Of a stretch of 64,000 nt of DNA, positions 19,901 through 28,775 are shown in pieces (position 1 is the first letter of the stretch; each line of letters begins with the position of its first letter). The position numbers and the translations under genes were made by a program. The notes under the pieces are model-generated. The model made no database searches. It was not told the DNA's origin and worked only from the letters and a program-made list of their open reading frames with translations. Source of the stretch: Bradyrhizobium sp. SZCCT0148 (GTDB lineage: Bacteria > Pseudomonadota > Alphaproteobacteria > Rhizobiales > Xanthobacteraceae); assembly GCF_018129985.1 (NCBI RefSeq), contig NZ_JAFCKT010000009.1:62001-126000 (forward strand), in the 5' to 3' direction.

Positions 19901-20245
19901 GTGGTCAGAGCCCTGGCAATCCTGCTCGCACAGCTGGCAACCGCGCCGGTCGTGTCCGAGAAGGTCGAGACCGCCGACCATCGCCTCGTCGATCTCAAGA
20001 CCTTCGAATGCCGCGACATCACCCGCAGCACGGTGCTGCAGCGGGTCTGTTACGATCCCGCGAAGCAGCACCTTATCGTCGCGGCTCACGGCGCCTATGA
20101 CCGCTATTGCGGCGTGACGGCGGACACTGTCGAGCGCCTCCTGAGCGCCCCGTCGATGGGCCAGTTCTTCAACCAGACTATCAAGCGCGATGTCACGGGC
20201 GGCCGGTACACCTGTCCTACGCACGAACGCGTCCTGCGCAGTTGA
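19901..20245 (+). CDS. Secreted KTSC-domain protein
   Basis: A KTSC-like domain occupies residues about 30-110: VDLKTFECRDITRSTVLQRV, then YDPAKQHLIVAAHGAYDRYC, and the terminal ADTVERLLSAPSMGQFFNQT with RYTCPTHERV. Family members are small, Cys-containing, often exported proteins of unknown role. The preferred GTG start at 19901 gives a short signal peptide (MVRALAILLAQLATA). GTG at 19883 and ATGs at 19832 and 19814 are alternatives, so the N-terminus is uncertain. It lies on the strand opposite to the flanking fabZ and lpxA genes, between them. Confidence 0.68.
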   Translation: MVRALAILLAQLATAPVVSEKVETADHRLVDLKTFECRDITRSTVLQRVCYDPAKQHLIVAAHGAYDRYCGVTADTVERLLSAPSMGQFFNQTIKRDVTGGRYTCPTHERVLRS

Positions 20246-20277
20246 TCTCGCTCCGGCCCCTTCGGCTGGACGGCGCT

Positions 20278-20739
20278 TTAGTCCGTCAGCATGGCGCCGA
20301 CGTCGGCTTCCGCGACCACCTGCCCGTTGACCTTGGCGTCGCCGTGAAACCACCACATCGCCTTGCGGCGGCCGAGCGAGCGCATGTGATATTCGATGGT
20401 GTCGCCGGGCAGCACCGGCTTGCGAAACTTGCACTTGTCGATGGTGAGGAAATAGACCGCACGCGGCTTCTCGGTGCCTTCGACCGACTTGATGCCGATC
20501 ACGCCCGCGGTCTGCGCCATCGCCTCGATCATCATGACGCCGGGATAGACCGGCCGCTCAGGGAAATGCCCCTGGAAGGCCGGCTCGTTGAAGGTGACGT
20601 TCTTGATGCCGATGCCGCTATAGTCGGCGCGGATGTTGATCACGCGGTCGATCAGCAGCATGGGAAAGCGGTGCGGCAGGGTCTGGAGGATCGCATTGAT
20701 GTCCACCAGCTCGAACTTGACAGGTGATTCCGCCGTCAT
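20278..20739 (-). CDS. fabZ: 3-hydroxyacyl-ACP dehydratase FabZ
   Basis: Dehydrates 3-hydroxyacyl-ACP in fatty acid elongation and competes with LpxA/LpxD for hydroxyacyl donors. The 153-residue hot-dog fold has LPHRFPMLLIDRV near 20-32, the catalytic His/Glu in GHFPERPVYPGVMMIEAMAQ near 58-77, and FRKPVLPGDTIEY near 107. Its ATG overlaps the lpxD stop (ATGA), so lpxD and fabZ are translationally coupled. The C-terminus is complete. Confidence 0.96.
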   Translation of the reverse strand: MTAESPVKFELVDINAILQTLPHRFPMLLIDRVINIRADYSGIGIKNVTFNEPAFQGHFPERPVYPGVMMIEAMAQTAGVIGIKSVEGTEKPRAVYFLTIDKCKFRKPVLPGDTIEYHMRSLGRRKAMWWFHGDAKVNGQVVAEADVGAMLTD

Positions 20740-21803
20740 TCCCGTTCCTCATTCTTCGGATCAGCCCTGCTGTCGCGTACCAAGCGCTCCACCGCGATGA
20801 TCTCCTTGAACCATTGTTTGGTCGGCTTGGCGAAAAAACCACCCCAGCGGCCGCCTGGCGGAATGTCGTCCTTGACGCCGCTCATCGCGGTCACCTGGGC
20901 ACCATCCCCGATCTTGAGGTGGTTGTTGATGCCGACCTTTGCTCCGAGTGCCACGTTGTCGCCAATGGACAGGCTGCCGGCGAGCCCGATCTGGGCCGCC
21001 AGCAGGCAGTGCCGGCCGATCGTGACATTGTGGCCGATCTGGACCTGATTGTCGATTTTGGTGCCCTCGCCGATCACGGTGTCGCGCAAGCTGCCGCGGT
21101 CGATGGTGGTCCCGGCGCCGACCTCGACATCGTTCTGGATCAGCACCCGCCCGGTCTGGGGCACCTTCAGATGGCCCTCCGGGCCGAAGAAAATGAAGCC
21201 ATAGCCGTCTTGGCCGATCGAGCAGCCTGGATGGATCAGCACGTTGTTGCCGATCAGGGCACACTGGATCGCGGTGCGCGCGCCGACATTGCAGTCCCGG
21301 CCGATCTTGACGCCGGGCCCGATCACCGCACCGACGCCGACCACCGTACCGCTGCCGATCTCCACATCCGGGCCGATCACGGCCAGGGGATCGACGATCA
21401 CGCCGTCCTCGAGCCGGGCCGAGGGATCGATGATCGCCGACGGCGCGATGCCGTCATTGCCGACCCAGGATTGGGGCCTCAGCGCTTCGCCGTGCCATTC
21501 CCGCGCGATCCTGACGAAGGCCCGGAACGGCTGCGCCACCCGCAGCACGGCCACATGCGCCGGCACCTGGGCCTCGAAGCGCGGGCTTACCAGGCAAGCG
21601 CCGGCCTTGGTCACCTTGAGCTCATCGGCGTATTTGAGGTTGTCGAAGAACGCCAGATGCATCGGGCCCGCTTCGTCCAGCGAAGCCAGGCCCGTGATGA
21701 TGTGGCCGCCCCTGGCGGGATCGACCAGTTGCGCCTTGGTCAGCGTGGCAATGTCAGCCAGCGTCGAGGCAGGCGGCTTTGTGAAAAAGTTCGGCTGCGC
21801 CAT
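20736..21803 (-). CDS. lpxD: UDP-3-O-acylglucosamine N-acyltransferase
   Basis: Adds the second hydroxyacyl chain to the lipid A precursor. The 355-residue protein has the uridine-binding N-terminal domain (LADIATLTKAQLVDPARGGH, YADELKVTKAGACLV) and a long hexapeptide beta-helix (about 110-320). The catalytic His lies in VQIGHNVTIGRHCLLAAQ near 255, and the ending KQWFKEIIAVERLVRD is a C-terminal helix. It follows bamA across a palindromic repeat and overlaps fabZ. Confidence 0.96.
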   Translation of the reverse strand: MAQPNFFTKPPASTLADIATLTKAQLVDPARGGHIITGLASLDEAGPMHLAFFDNLKYADELKVTKAGACLVSPRFEAQVPAHVAVLRVAQPFRAFVRIAREWHGEALRPQSWVGNDGIAPSAIIDPSARLEDGVIVDPLAVIGPDVEIGSGTVVGVGAVIGPGVKIGRDCNVGARTAIQCALIGNNVLIHPGCSIGQDGYGFIFFGPEGHLKVPQTGRVLIQNDVEVGAGTTIDRGSLRDTVIGEGTKIDNQVQIGHNVTIGRHCLLAAQIGLAGSLSIGDNVALGAKVGINNHLKIGDGAQVTAMSGVKDDIPPGGRWGGFFAKPTKQWFKEIIAVERLVRDSRADPKNEERE

Positions 21804-21870
21804 TCCACCCCGTCGCGGTCCGGCTTCGGCATGAAGCGGTCAAGCCGCATCATGCTCCATCTCTTGGATT

Positions 21871-21916
21871 GGCACGATCCTTTTCGGAAACCGGCTCCGG
21901 TGATCCGGATCGTGCC
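21871..21916. repeat. Palindromic repeat between bamA and lpxD
   Basis: GGCACGATCC and GGATCGTGCC form a perfect 10-bp stem around a core containing TTTTCGGAAACCGG and GATCC. The core resembles the element at 28670-28735 (ATGATCCGG...GGTTTTCCGAAGAGATCATG). Both look like members of one REP-like family. It may protect or terminate RNA between bamA and lpxD. Confidence 0.55.
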
Positions 21917-21928
21917 GTGCTGATCGAA

Positions 21929-24454
21929 TTAGAACGAGGTGCCGCCGCCGAACCGGAACTCCTGCGTGCGATCGTATTTGCCCTTGCTGAGCGGAATGGC
22001 GTAATCGAAGCGCAGCGGACCGAACGGCGACTGCCAGATCAGGCCAACACCGACCGACGAGCGGATCACCTTGCTGTCGTCGTACACGAGGCCGGTACAG
22101 GTGCCGGTGGTCGACGGATTGATCGTCGACGGGATACAGCCCGGCGCGTTGACTTCGTTGGTCGCCGTCCAGCTCGTCGGGCCCTTATAATCGTAGAGGC
22201 CGCCGGCATCGGCATAGACCGCACCCTTCAGACCCACTTCCTTCGGAAGGAACCAGAACGGCATCTGCAGTTCGAGCGAAGCGCCCCAGTATTTGGTGCC
22301 GCCAAGCGCGTCCTGCGTACCGAAGGGGTTCAAATCGCGCGGGCCGATGCCGTTCGGGGCAAAGCCGCGGACGAGGTTCGAACCCATCTGGAAGTGATCA
22401 AGCATGCGCAGATCGCTGCCCATCTTGTTCAGCATGCCGCCCTGCAAGCGGACCAGGCCGACGATGTCGGACACCAGCGGCGTATAGTACTTCGCATCGA
22501 TGACCGACTTCAGGTAGGAGACGTCGCCGCCGACGCCGGCGAAATCCTGGCGGAAGTCGACGAGCAGACCGTCGGTGGGGTTCTTGTTGTTGTCCAGCGT
22601 GTTGTAGCTCAGCGAGTAGCCCAGCGCCGAGGTCAGCGTCTTGCCGTTGGCCAGCTCCTTGCGGACCGGCAGCGAGGCTTCGCCATCGCTGTAGCAACCG
22701 AGGCCGTTGGTGGATCCAGCCAAGGGAATACCGGTGGCCGCGGAGAACGCCGGGCTCGGGTTGAACGCCGCGGAGAGCGGGTCGTTGTTACAGTTCGCCA
22801 GGTAGGACGGCAGCGTGATTTCCTGCTGGTAGACCGAGTAGCGCAGCTGCAGCGACAGGTCTTCACGCAAGGAGAAACCGAGGCGCGGCGAGAAGCCGAG
22901 CGTCTTGGTACCGTAGGAGATGTAGCTGTTGGACAGCTGCTGGCGCTGATAGAGGTCGAGGCCGAGCGCGACGCGGTAGTCGAGCAGATACGGCTCGACG
23001 AATGACAGCGAGTAACCGCGGGCATATTGGCCGTAGGTGACGGCCGCTTTGGCGAACAGACCGCGGCCGAGCAGGTTGCGCTCGGAGACCGAGACTTCGG
23101 CCAGCGCGCCGTCAGTGGTGGAGTAACCGCCCGAGATCGAGAAGTCGCCGGTCGATTTCTCTTCCATGTCGACGATCAGGACCACGCGATCGCTCGACGA
23201 GCCGGGCTCGGTCGTGATCTTCACGCTCTTGAAATAGTCGAGGTTCTTCAGGCGCCGCTCGGCACGGTCGACCAGGGCGCGGTTGTAGGCATCGCCCTCG
23301 GAGATGTCGAACTCGCGGCGGATCACGTAGTCGCGGGTACGCGTGTTGCCGCGCAGGTTGATGCGCTCGATATAGGTACGCGGACCTTCGTCGATGTTGA
23401 ACACGACGGAGACGGTGTGCGCCTCGAAATTGCGGTCGCCGCCGGGCCGGACCACGGCAAACGCGTAGCCGCGGCGCGAGGCCTCGATCTGCATCTCCTC
23501 GACCGACTTCTCGACCGATTCGACGTTGTAGAGCGAGCCGACGTTGACGCGCGAATAGGCGCGCAACGACGAGGGATCGAAGTTCGGAATGCTGGAGCGG
23601 AAGTCGAGCGCACCGACGCGGTACTGAGATCCTTCCTCGATCTTGAAGGTGACGTTGAAGCCCTTCTTCTCCGGATCGTATTCGGTGAGCGCGGCCACCA
23701 CCTGGACGTCGGCGTAACCGTTCTTGAGGTAGAAGCGGCGGATCAGGTCACGGTCGGCTTCGACGCGGTCGGGATCATAGATGTCACCGCTGGCCAGGAA
23801 GCTCAGCAGGTTCGATTCGCGGGTCTTGATGACGTCCCTGAGGCGGTAGGACGAGAAGGCGTTGTTGCCGACGAACTCGATCGACTTGACGCCGGTCTTG
23901 GCGCCCTCCTCGACCGTGAAGATGAGATCGACGCGGTTGTTCGGCTGCTCGATGATCTCGGGCGTGACGCGCACGTCGTAGCGGCCGGAGCGGCGATAGA
24001 TTTCGGCGATTCGCAGCGTGTCGGACTGGACCATGGCGCGGGAGAAGGTGCCGCGCGCCTTGGACTGGACCTCGGTCGTGAGCTGCTCGTCCTTGATCTT
24101 CTTGTTGCCCTCGAACGCGACCCGCCCGATTACCGGGTTCTCCACCACGGAGACGACGATCTGGCCGCCGGCGCCACGGTTGATTCTGACGTCCTGGAAC
24201 AGGCCGGTCTCGATCAGGGCCTTGAGGCCGTCGTCGATGGCGCCTTGATCCAGGCGGCCGCCCGGACCCGGCTTGAAGTAGGAGCGGATCGTCTCCACCT
24301 CGACCCGGCGATTTCCCTCAACGGAAATCGACTGCACGGTCTGGGCGAACGCAGACGAAGGCACAAAGACAGCCCCGACCGGGGCAACCACCGGCGCGCC
24401 GAACATGATCAGGGTTGCGAGCAAGCCCCCCCGGAGTCGCAGTCCAAACTTCAT
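21929..24454 (-). CDS. bamA: Outer membrane assembly factor BamA
   Basis: The central Omp85 component that folds beta-barrels into the outer membrane. The 841-residue protein has a signal peptide (LRGGLLATLIMFGAPVVAPV to about residue 37), then five POTRA domains (about 40-440, beginning QTVQSISVEGNRRVEVETIR), then a 16-strand barrel. The barrel contains the conserved LVRGFAPNGIGPRD loop segment (VRGF) and a C-terminal strand ending FRFGGGTSF. The start at ATG 24454 has AAGGG upstream and gives a normal signal peptide. An upstream ATG at 24475 is possible, and a longer extension to 24589 is unlikely. It lies in the standard rseP-bamA-lpxD order. Confidence 0.96.
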   Translation of the reverse strand: MKFGLRLRGGLLATLIMFGAPVVAPVGAVFVPSSAFAQTVQSISVEGNRRVEVETIRSYFKPGPGGRLDQGAIDDGLKALIETGLFQDVRINRGAGGQIVVSVVENPVIGRVAFEGNKKIKDEQLTTEVQSKARGTFSRAMVQSDTLRIAEIYRRSGRYDVRVTPEIIEQPNNRVDLIFTVEEGAKTGVKSIEFVGNNAFSSYRLRDVIKTRESNLLSFLASGDIYDPDRVEADRDLIRRFYLKNGYADVQVVAALTEYDPEKKGFNVTFKIEEGSQYRVGALDFRSSIPNFDPSSLRAYSRVNVGSLYNVESVEKSVEEMQIEASRRGYAFAVVRPGGDRNFEAHTVSVVFNIDEGPRTYIERINLRGNTRTRDYVIRREFDISEGDAYNRALVDRAERRLKNLDYFKSVKITTEPGSSSDRVVLIVDMEEKSTGDFSISGGYSTTDGALAEVSVSERNLLGRGLFAKAAVTYGQYARGYSLSFVEPYLLDYRVALGLDLYQRQQLSNSYISYGTKTLGFSPRLGFSLREDLSLQLRYSVYQQEITLPSYLANCNNDPLSAAFNPSPAFSAATGIPLAGSTNGLGCYSDGEASLPVRKELANGKTLTSALGYSLSYNTLDNNKNPTDGLLVDFRQDFAGVGGDVSYLKSVIDAKYYTPLVSDIVGLVRLQGGMLNKMGSDLRMLDHFQMGSNLVRGFAPNGIGPRDLNPFGTQDALGGTKYWGASLELQMPFWFLPKEVGLKGAVYADAGGLYDYKGPTSWTATNEVNAPGCIPSTINPSTTGTCTGLVYDDSKVIRSSVGVGLIWQSPFGPLRFDYAIPLSKGKYDRTQEFRFGGGTSF

Positions 24455-24596
24455 TGCGCAACGCGCCCTTATCATTCCGAGCCAGACCCAACCCCAACGC
24501 CGGTCCGGAGATTCCCCAAGTTCAGGGCCGCTTGTAGCCAATTTCACCGACGCCGCAAACGGCCGAAAGCGTCGTAATTTCAATTTCATTCCAAGA

Positions 24597-24614
24597 CGTT
24601 GCTCAACAGCAACG
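24597..24614 (-). terminator. Hairpin between rseP and bamA
   Basis: A CGTTGCT-GTTG-AGCAACG stem-loop read on the minus strand, 17 bases after the rseP stop. No T tract follows directly, so it may only attenuate readthrough into bamA. Confidence 0.3.
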
Positions 24615-24631
24615 CCACAAAAAAGCCGCCA

Positions 24632-25783
24632 TCAAGATGCGGCCATCCGCAGGATGTCGTTGTAGGTCGCAAACACCATCAACATCAGCACCAGGCCGAG
24701 GCCGATTCGAAAACCCATCTCCTGGGTGCGCTCTGACAGGGGGCGGCCGCGGACGACCTCCGCCGCATAGAACATCAGGTGGCCGCCATCGAGCAGCGGG
24801 ATCGGAAACAGGTTCAGCAGGCCGATCGACACCGACAGCACTGCGCACAGATTGATCACGAACTGGAATCCGGCGCTGGCCGCCTGCCCCGACATTTTCG
24901 CGATGCCCAGCACGCCGCTGACCTCGTTGGGGTTGCCTTGCCCCGCAAAGAGCGAGCCCAGGAACTTGAAGGTGCTGGTTATGATGAACCAGACCTGCTC
25001 GACCCCGATCTTGAGGGCCTCGCCGACGCCCACGGGGGTCGTCGAGGCCTCGCCGGCCTGCGCCTTGTGCTCGACGCCGAGCACGCCGAGACGATGGCTG
25101 TTGCCGAACGGATCCTTGCGCTCGAGCAGCGCCGGCGTGGCGGTCAGCGAGACGATGGTGCCGTCCCGCTTGACCTGGAAGGCAAGCGCCGAACCGGCAT
25201 TCATCGCAACGATTCGCTGCATGTCGGCAAAGCTCTCGATCGGCTTGCCGTCGATCTGGACGACGACGTCCCCAACCTTGAAGCCGGCCGCAGCCGCGGC
25301 GCCATCGGCGACGACGCCATCGACGCGCGCGATCGTGCTCGGCTTGCCGTAATACAGCGCCATTCCCGCGAAGATCAGCGCGCCCAGAATGAAGTTGGCG
25401 ATCGGTCCAGCCGCAACGATGGCTGCGCGAGGGCCAACCTTCTTGTGGTGGAAGCTGCCGGCGCGCTCCTCGGCCGTCATGGCCGAGAGCGTTTGCGCCG
25501 ACGGGGTCGAAGCCTCGCTCTCGTCGCCGAAGAACTTGACGTAGCCGCCGAGCGGAATGGCCGAGATCTTCCAGCGGGTGCCGTGGCGGTCATTGAAACC
25601 GACCAGTTCGGGTCCGAAGCCGAGCGAGAAGGTTAACACGCGCACGCCCGCCCAGCGCGCGACCAGGAAATGGCCGAGCTCATGGAAGAACACGACGATC
25701 GTCAGGACGAACAGGAAGGGAACGGCGTAACCGAGGAGCCCATGGCTCAACGTATTGAAACTATGGACGAAAAAGTCGATCAT
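24632..25783 (-). CDS. rseP: Site-2 intramembrane metalloprotease RseP
   Basis: Cleaves membrane anti-sigma factors and leftover signal peptides inside the inner membrane. The 383-residue protein has the zinc HExxH motif in VVFFHELGHFLVARWAG near 30-46. One PDZ domain spans about 125-205 (GVVADGAAAAAGFKVGDVVV), and the second zinc motif is FPIPLLDGGHLMFY near 330-343. Four membrane helices are recognisable. It lies between dxr and bamA, the typical proteobacterial order. Confidence 0.95.
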   Translation of the reverse strand: MIDFFVHSFNTLSHGLLGYAVPFLFVLTIVVFFHELGHFLVARWAGVRVLTFSLGFGPELVGFNDRHGTRWKISAIPLGGYVKFFGDESEASTPSAQTLSAMTAEERAGSFHHKKVGPRAAIVAAGPIANFILGALIFAGMALYYGKPSTIARVDGVVADGAAAAAGFKVGDVVVQIDGKPIESFADMQRIVAMNAGSALAFQVKRDGTIVSLTATPALLERKDPFGNSHRLGVLGVEHKAQAGEASTTPVGVGEALKIGVEQVWFIITSTFKFLGSLFAGQGNPNEVSGVLGIAKMSGQAASAGFQFVINLCAVLSVSIGLLNLFPIPLLDGGHLMFYAAEVVRGRPLSERTQEMGFRIGLGLVLMLMVFATYNDILRMAAS

Positions 25784-25827
25784 CGAATTCCCTCATCCAG
25801 CGCCGCAAGGCCCTGGCCCCGAACCAT

Positions 25828-27051
25828 CTAGGATGCCTTTAAGGCAATTTGAGGCAATAGGGCGGCAGCTCTATTTCGAGCAACATGGTCAACAGAGATT
25901 GCATCATCTGCTGACGTCAGAGGCGCCTGGTTCCCGCTGCGGACCCAATCGTCGAGGGTCGCCTCCACCAGCCGGGCGATCGCGCCGAACCGGATCTTGC
26001 CGGCGATGAAGGCTGCGACCGCGACCTCGTTGGCGGCGTTGTAGACGGTGGTCGCCCCCTTCCCGGTCCGGAGCGAATCGAACGCCAGCCGGAGTCCGGG
26101 GAAGCGCTCGAAGTCAGGTGCCTCGAAGGTCAGTTGGCCGATCTTGGCGAGGTCCAGCTTGGCGGCGGGTCCCTTGATGCGATCGGGCCAGCCGAGGCAG
26201 TGCGCGATCGGGGTACGCATGTCGGGCGCGCCGAGCTGGGCCACCACCGAGCAATCGGAAAACTCGACCATGCCGTGGATGATCGACTGCGGGTGAACCA
26301 GTACGTCGATCTCGTCCGGGCTCAGCGCGAACAGATAGGACGCCTCGATCACCTCGAGCCCCTTGTTCATCATCGACGCCGAATCGATCGTGATCTTCTG
26401 GCCCATGCTCCAGTTCGGGTGCTTGAGGGCCTGCGCGAGGGTTGCCTGCTCGATGTCGGCGGGCTTCCAGGTCCGGAACGGGCCGCCCGACGCCGTGATG
26501 ATGACACGGACCAGCTCGTCGCGATTGCCCGAGGCCAGCGCCTGGAACAGCGCATTGTGCTCGGAATCCGCCGGCAGGATGCAGGCGCCCGCCTTGGCCG
26601 CGCGCTGCATGAAGAAATCACCGGCGCAGACGAGACATTCCTTGTTGGCGAGCGCGACATGCGCGCCGCGGTCGACGGCGGCCAGCGCGGGCTTCAGTCC
26701 GGCGGCACCGCTGACGGCGGCCATCACCCAATCGGCCGGACGCGCACCGGCTTCGATCACCGCGCTTTCGCCGGCGCCGCATTCCGTGCTGGTCCCGGCC
26801 AACGCAGCCTTGAGCTCGGCGAACTTGGAGGTGTCGGCAATCGCGACGTAACGCGCAGAGAACTCCTTGGCGAGCTTTGCCAGCGCTTCGACATTGCTGT
26901 TCGCCGTCAACGCCTCGACGCGGTAGCGCTCGGGCGAGGCGCGCAGCAGATCCATCGTGCTGTCGCCGATCGAGCCGGTGGCGCCGAGAACCGTGACACT
27001 GCGGACGTCGGACGCAGCAAGCCTGTTGTTACGCAAAGGGACCGCGCTCAT
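25828..27051 (-). CDS. dxr: 1-deoxy-D-xylulose-5-phosphate reductoisomerase
   Basis: Makes 2-C-methylerythritol 4-phosphate with NADPH, the committed step of the MEP isoprenoid pathway that feeds UppS. The 407-residue protein has the NADPH motif VTVLGATGSIGDSTMDLL near 20, ALANKECLVCAGD (about 125-140), LPADSEHNALFQAL near 150-165, and SMGQKITIDSASMMNKGLEV near 205-225. The start is ATG 27051, preceded by GTGAGGAT. An in-frame ATG 15 codons upstream overlaps cdsA and is not favoured. Confidence 0.96.
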   Translation of the reverse strand: MSAVPLRNNRLAASDVRSVTVLGATGSIGDSTMDLLRASPERYRVEALTANSNVEALAKLAKEFSARYVAIADTSKFAELKAALAGTSTECGAGESAVIEAGARPADWVMAAVSGAAGLKPALAAVDRGAHVALANKECLVCAGDFFMQRAAKAGACILPADSEHNALFQALASGNRDELVRVIITASGGPFRTWKPADIEQATLAQALKHPNWSMGQKITIDSASMMNKGLEVIEASYLFALSPDEIDVLVHPQSIIHGMVEFSDCSVVAQLGAPDMRTPIAHCLGWPDRIKGPAAKLDLAKIGQLTFEAPDFERFPGLRLAFDSLRTGKGATTVYNAANEVAVAAFIAGKIRFGAIARLVEATLDDWVRSGNQAPLTSADDAISVDHVARNRAAALLPQIALKAS

Positions 27052-27055
27052 ATCC

Positions 27056-27898
27056 TCACCAAACCATAAGACCGCTTCCGGCGCTATGCACACCATGGCG
27101 GAGAAAGCCGATAATCCATGCCATCAGGATGGCGGCGACAAAACCGTCCAGGCGATCCATAAGCCCGCCATGGCCCGGTATTAAGTGACTGGAATCCTTG
27201 ACATTGAAGCGCCGCTTCACCGCGGATTCGAACAGATCGCCCAATGCCGAGACCACCGAAAGGATGGCGGCGACGAGCAGCAATGGCGCCATCTTGCCGA
27301 GACCACAAGCCGCAAAGCCCACCGCCACCAGGAGGCTTGCGACGAAGCCGCCCAGCGCCCCGGACCAGGTCTTTTTCGGGCTCACGCGTGGCCAGAGCTT
27401 CGGCCCGCCGATGCTGCGACCGGCAAAATAACCGCCGATATCGGTCGCCCACACCACCAGCAGCACGAACATCAGTGCGGTGAAACCGTTGACGAGATCC
27501 TTCCGCACCAGGATCGAGGCCAGCAGCGCCGCCGTCGCATAGGCAAAGCCGGTCGCCGCCCAAATGAACTTGCCGCGCGCGATCAGCATCACGATCGCGC
27601 CGCCGACGAGGCCGATGATGACGGACGTCTTCAGCCCGCCAAAAGCGACGGCGGCCCCCATCATCGCGATGACGACCGTCCCTGCCCCGGTCAGCGCTGC
27701 CGAGCCCGCGCCGACGACGGTCAGCCATTCCGCGAACAGCCCGATCGAGACCAACGTGACGAGCAGCACCCACAGCCAGCCACCAACATAGGCGATTGCA
27801 ATGGTGAGCGGCGCCAGCACCAGCGCTGCGAGGACCCGCATCACCAGATTGCTTGGGGCAGGCTTGCCGCCCGCCGGTGCGGCGTCTTGTTCGCTCAC
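27056..27898 (-). CDS. cdsA: Phosphatidate cytidylyltransferase
   Basis: Forms CDP-diacylglycerol for phospholipid synthesis. The 280-residue inner-membrane protein has about seven helices. The CDP-alcohol signature lies near the C-terminus: SPKKTWSGALGGFVASLLVA (about 185-205), then ALGDLFESAVKRRFNVKDS and LIPGHGGLMDRLDGFVAA (about 220-260). Its ATG overlaps the uppS stop by four bases, and dxr starts four bases after its stop. Confidence 0.95.
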   Translation of the reverse strand: MSEQDAAPAGGKPAPSNLVMRVLAALVLAPLTIAIAYVGGWLWVLLVTLVSIGLFAEWLTVVGAGSAALTGAGTVVIAMMGAAVAFGGLKTSVIIGLVGGAIVMLIARGKFIWAATGFAYATAALLASILVRKDLVNGFTALMFVLLVVWATDIGGYFAGRSIGGPKLWPRVSPKKTWSGALGGFVASLLVAVGFAACGLGKMAPLLLVAAILSVVSALGDLFESAVKRRFNVKDSSHLIPGHGGLMDRLDGFVAAILMAWIIGFLRHGVHSAGSGLMVW

Positions 27899-28653
27899 GA
27901 GGCGGTTTTCGCGACCAGGCCGCCGAAACGGCGCTCGCGTCTGGCGAATTCGGCGATCGCACCTTCTAGCGCCGCCTTGTCGAAATCGGGCCAGTGGATC
28001 GGCACGAAGACGAGTTCGCTATAGGCGGCCTGCCACATCAGGAAATTGGACAGGCGCTGCTCGCCGCTGGTGCGGATGATCAGATCGGGATCGGGAATAT
28101 CGGGCGCATCGAGATGCGCCCCGAGCGTTTCGGCGTCGATCGTAGCAGGATCGCGCTTGCCTTCCGCGACTTCGCGCGCGAGCTTCTGCGCCGCCTTCGC
28201 GATCTCCTGCCGCGAGCCGTAGTTGAAGGCGACGACCAGCGTCAGGCGCGTGTTGTCGCGCGTCAGCTCCTCGGCCTCGTTGAGCAGTGCGCAGATGTCG
28301 CCCTCGAGCCCGTCGCGCTCGCCGATGATGCGGACCTTGACGCCGTCGCGATGCAGGCTTGCCAGATCGTTGCGGATGAAACGGCGAAGCAGACCGAAGA
28401 GATCGCCGATCTCGCTTGCCGGACGCGACCAGTTCTCCGACGAGAAGGAGAAGATGGTGAGATAGCGGATGCCAAGCTCATGCGAGGCGCGCACGACGCG
28501 GCGCAGAGCTTCGACGCCCCGGCGATGCCCCTCCGCACGCGGCAGGCCGCGCGCGGCCGCCCAGCGCCCGTTGCCATCCATGATGATGGCGACATGCGCG
28601 GGCACATCGGACCGATCGGGTCCTTCCGTTGCGGGCGCGGCGGCGTTGGACAT
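27895..28653 (-). CDS. uppS: Undecaprenyl diphosphate synthase
   Basis: Condenses isopentenyl units on farnesyl diphosphate to give the C55 carrier for peptidoglycan and O-antigen. The 252-residue cis-prenyltransferase has the signature HVAIIMDGNGRWAAARGLPR near 22-41, YLTIFSFSSENWSRP near 80-95, and DLIIRTSGEQRLSNFLMWQ near 195-214. The start is ATG 28653 with GAGG upstream. A longer N-terminal reading would run into the intergenic repeat. Confidence 0.95.
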   Translation of the reverse strand: MSNAAAPATEGPDRSDVPAHVAIIMDGNGRWAAARGLPRAEGHRRGVEALRRVVRASHELGIRYLTIFSFSSENWSRPASEIGDLFGLLRRFIRNDLASLHRDGVKVRIIGERDGLEGDICALLNEAEELTRDNTRLTLVVAFNYGSRQEIAKAAQKLAREVAEGKRDPATIDAETLGAHLDAPDIPDPDLIIRTSGEQRLSNFLMWQAAYSELVFVPIHWPDFDKAALEGAIAEFARRERRFGGLVAKTAS

Positions 28654-28669
28654 TGGCGAGGGCCTCAAA

Positions 28670-28735
28670 GCATGATCCGGACCCGAAGGGCCGCGTAAGC
28701 GCAAGGTGCGAAGCGGTTTTCCGAAGAGATCATGC
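28670..28735. repeat. REP-like palindromic element between frr and uppS
   Basis: The ends GCATGATCC and GATCATGC face each other around GTGCGAAGCGGTTTTCCGAA. This combination is recalled as a very common intergenic repeat in Bradyrhizobium. It lies directly upstream of the uppS start and is related in its core to the element at 21871. Confidence 0.65.
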
Positions 28736-28775
28736 GCGTACGGTAGCCTGAAGCGCGATGATCGATCATCGCACT

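Noticed and set aside
23027..24577. Plus-strand frame of about 516 codons opposite bamA
   Set aside because: Antisense frame of a well supported gene, with low-complexity Asp/Val/Arg composition and no homology signs.
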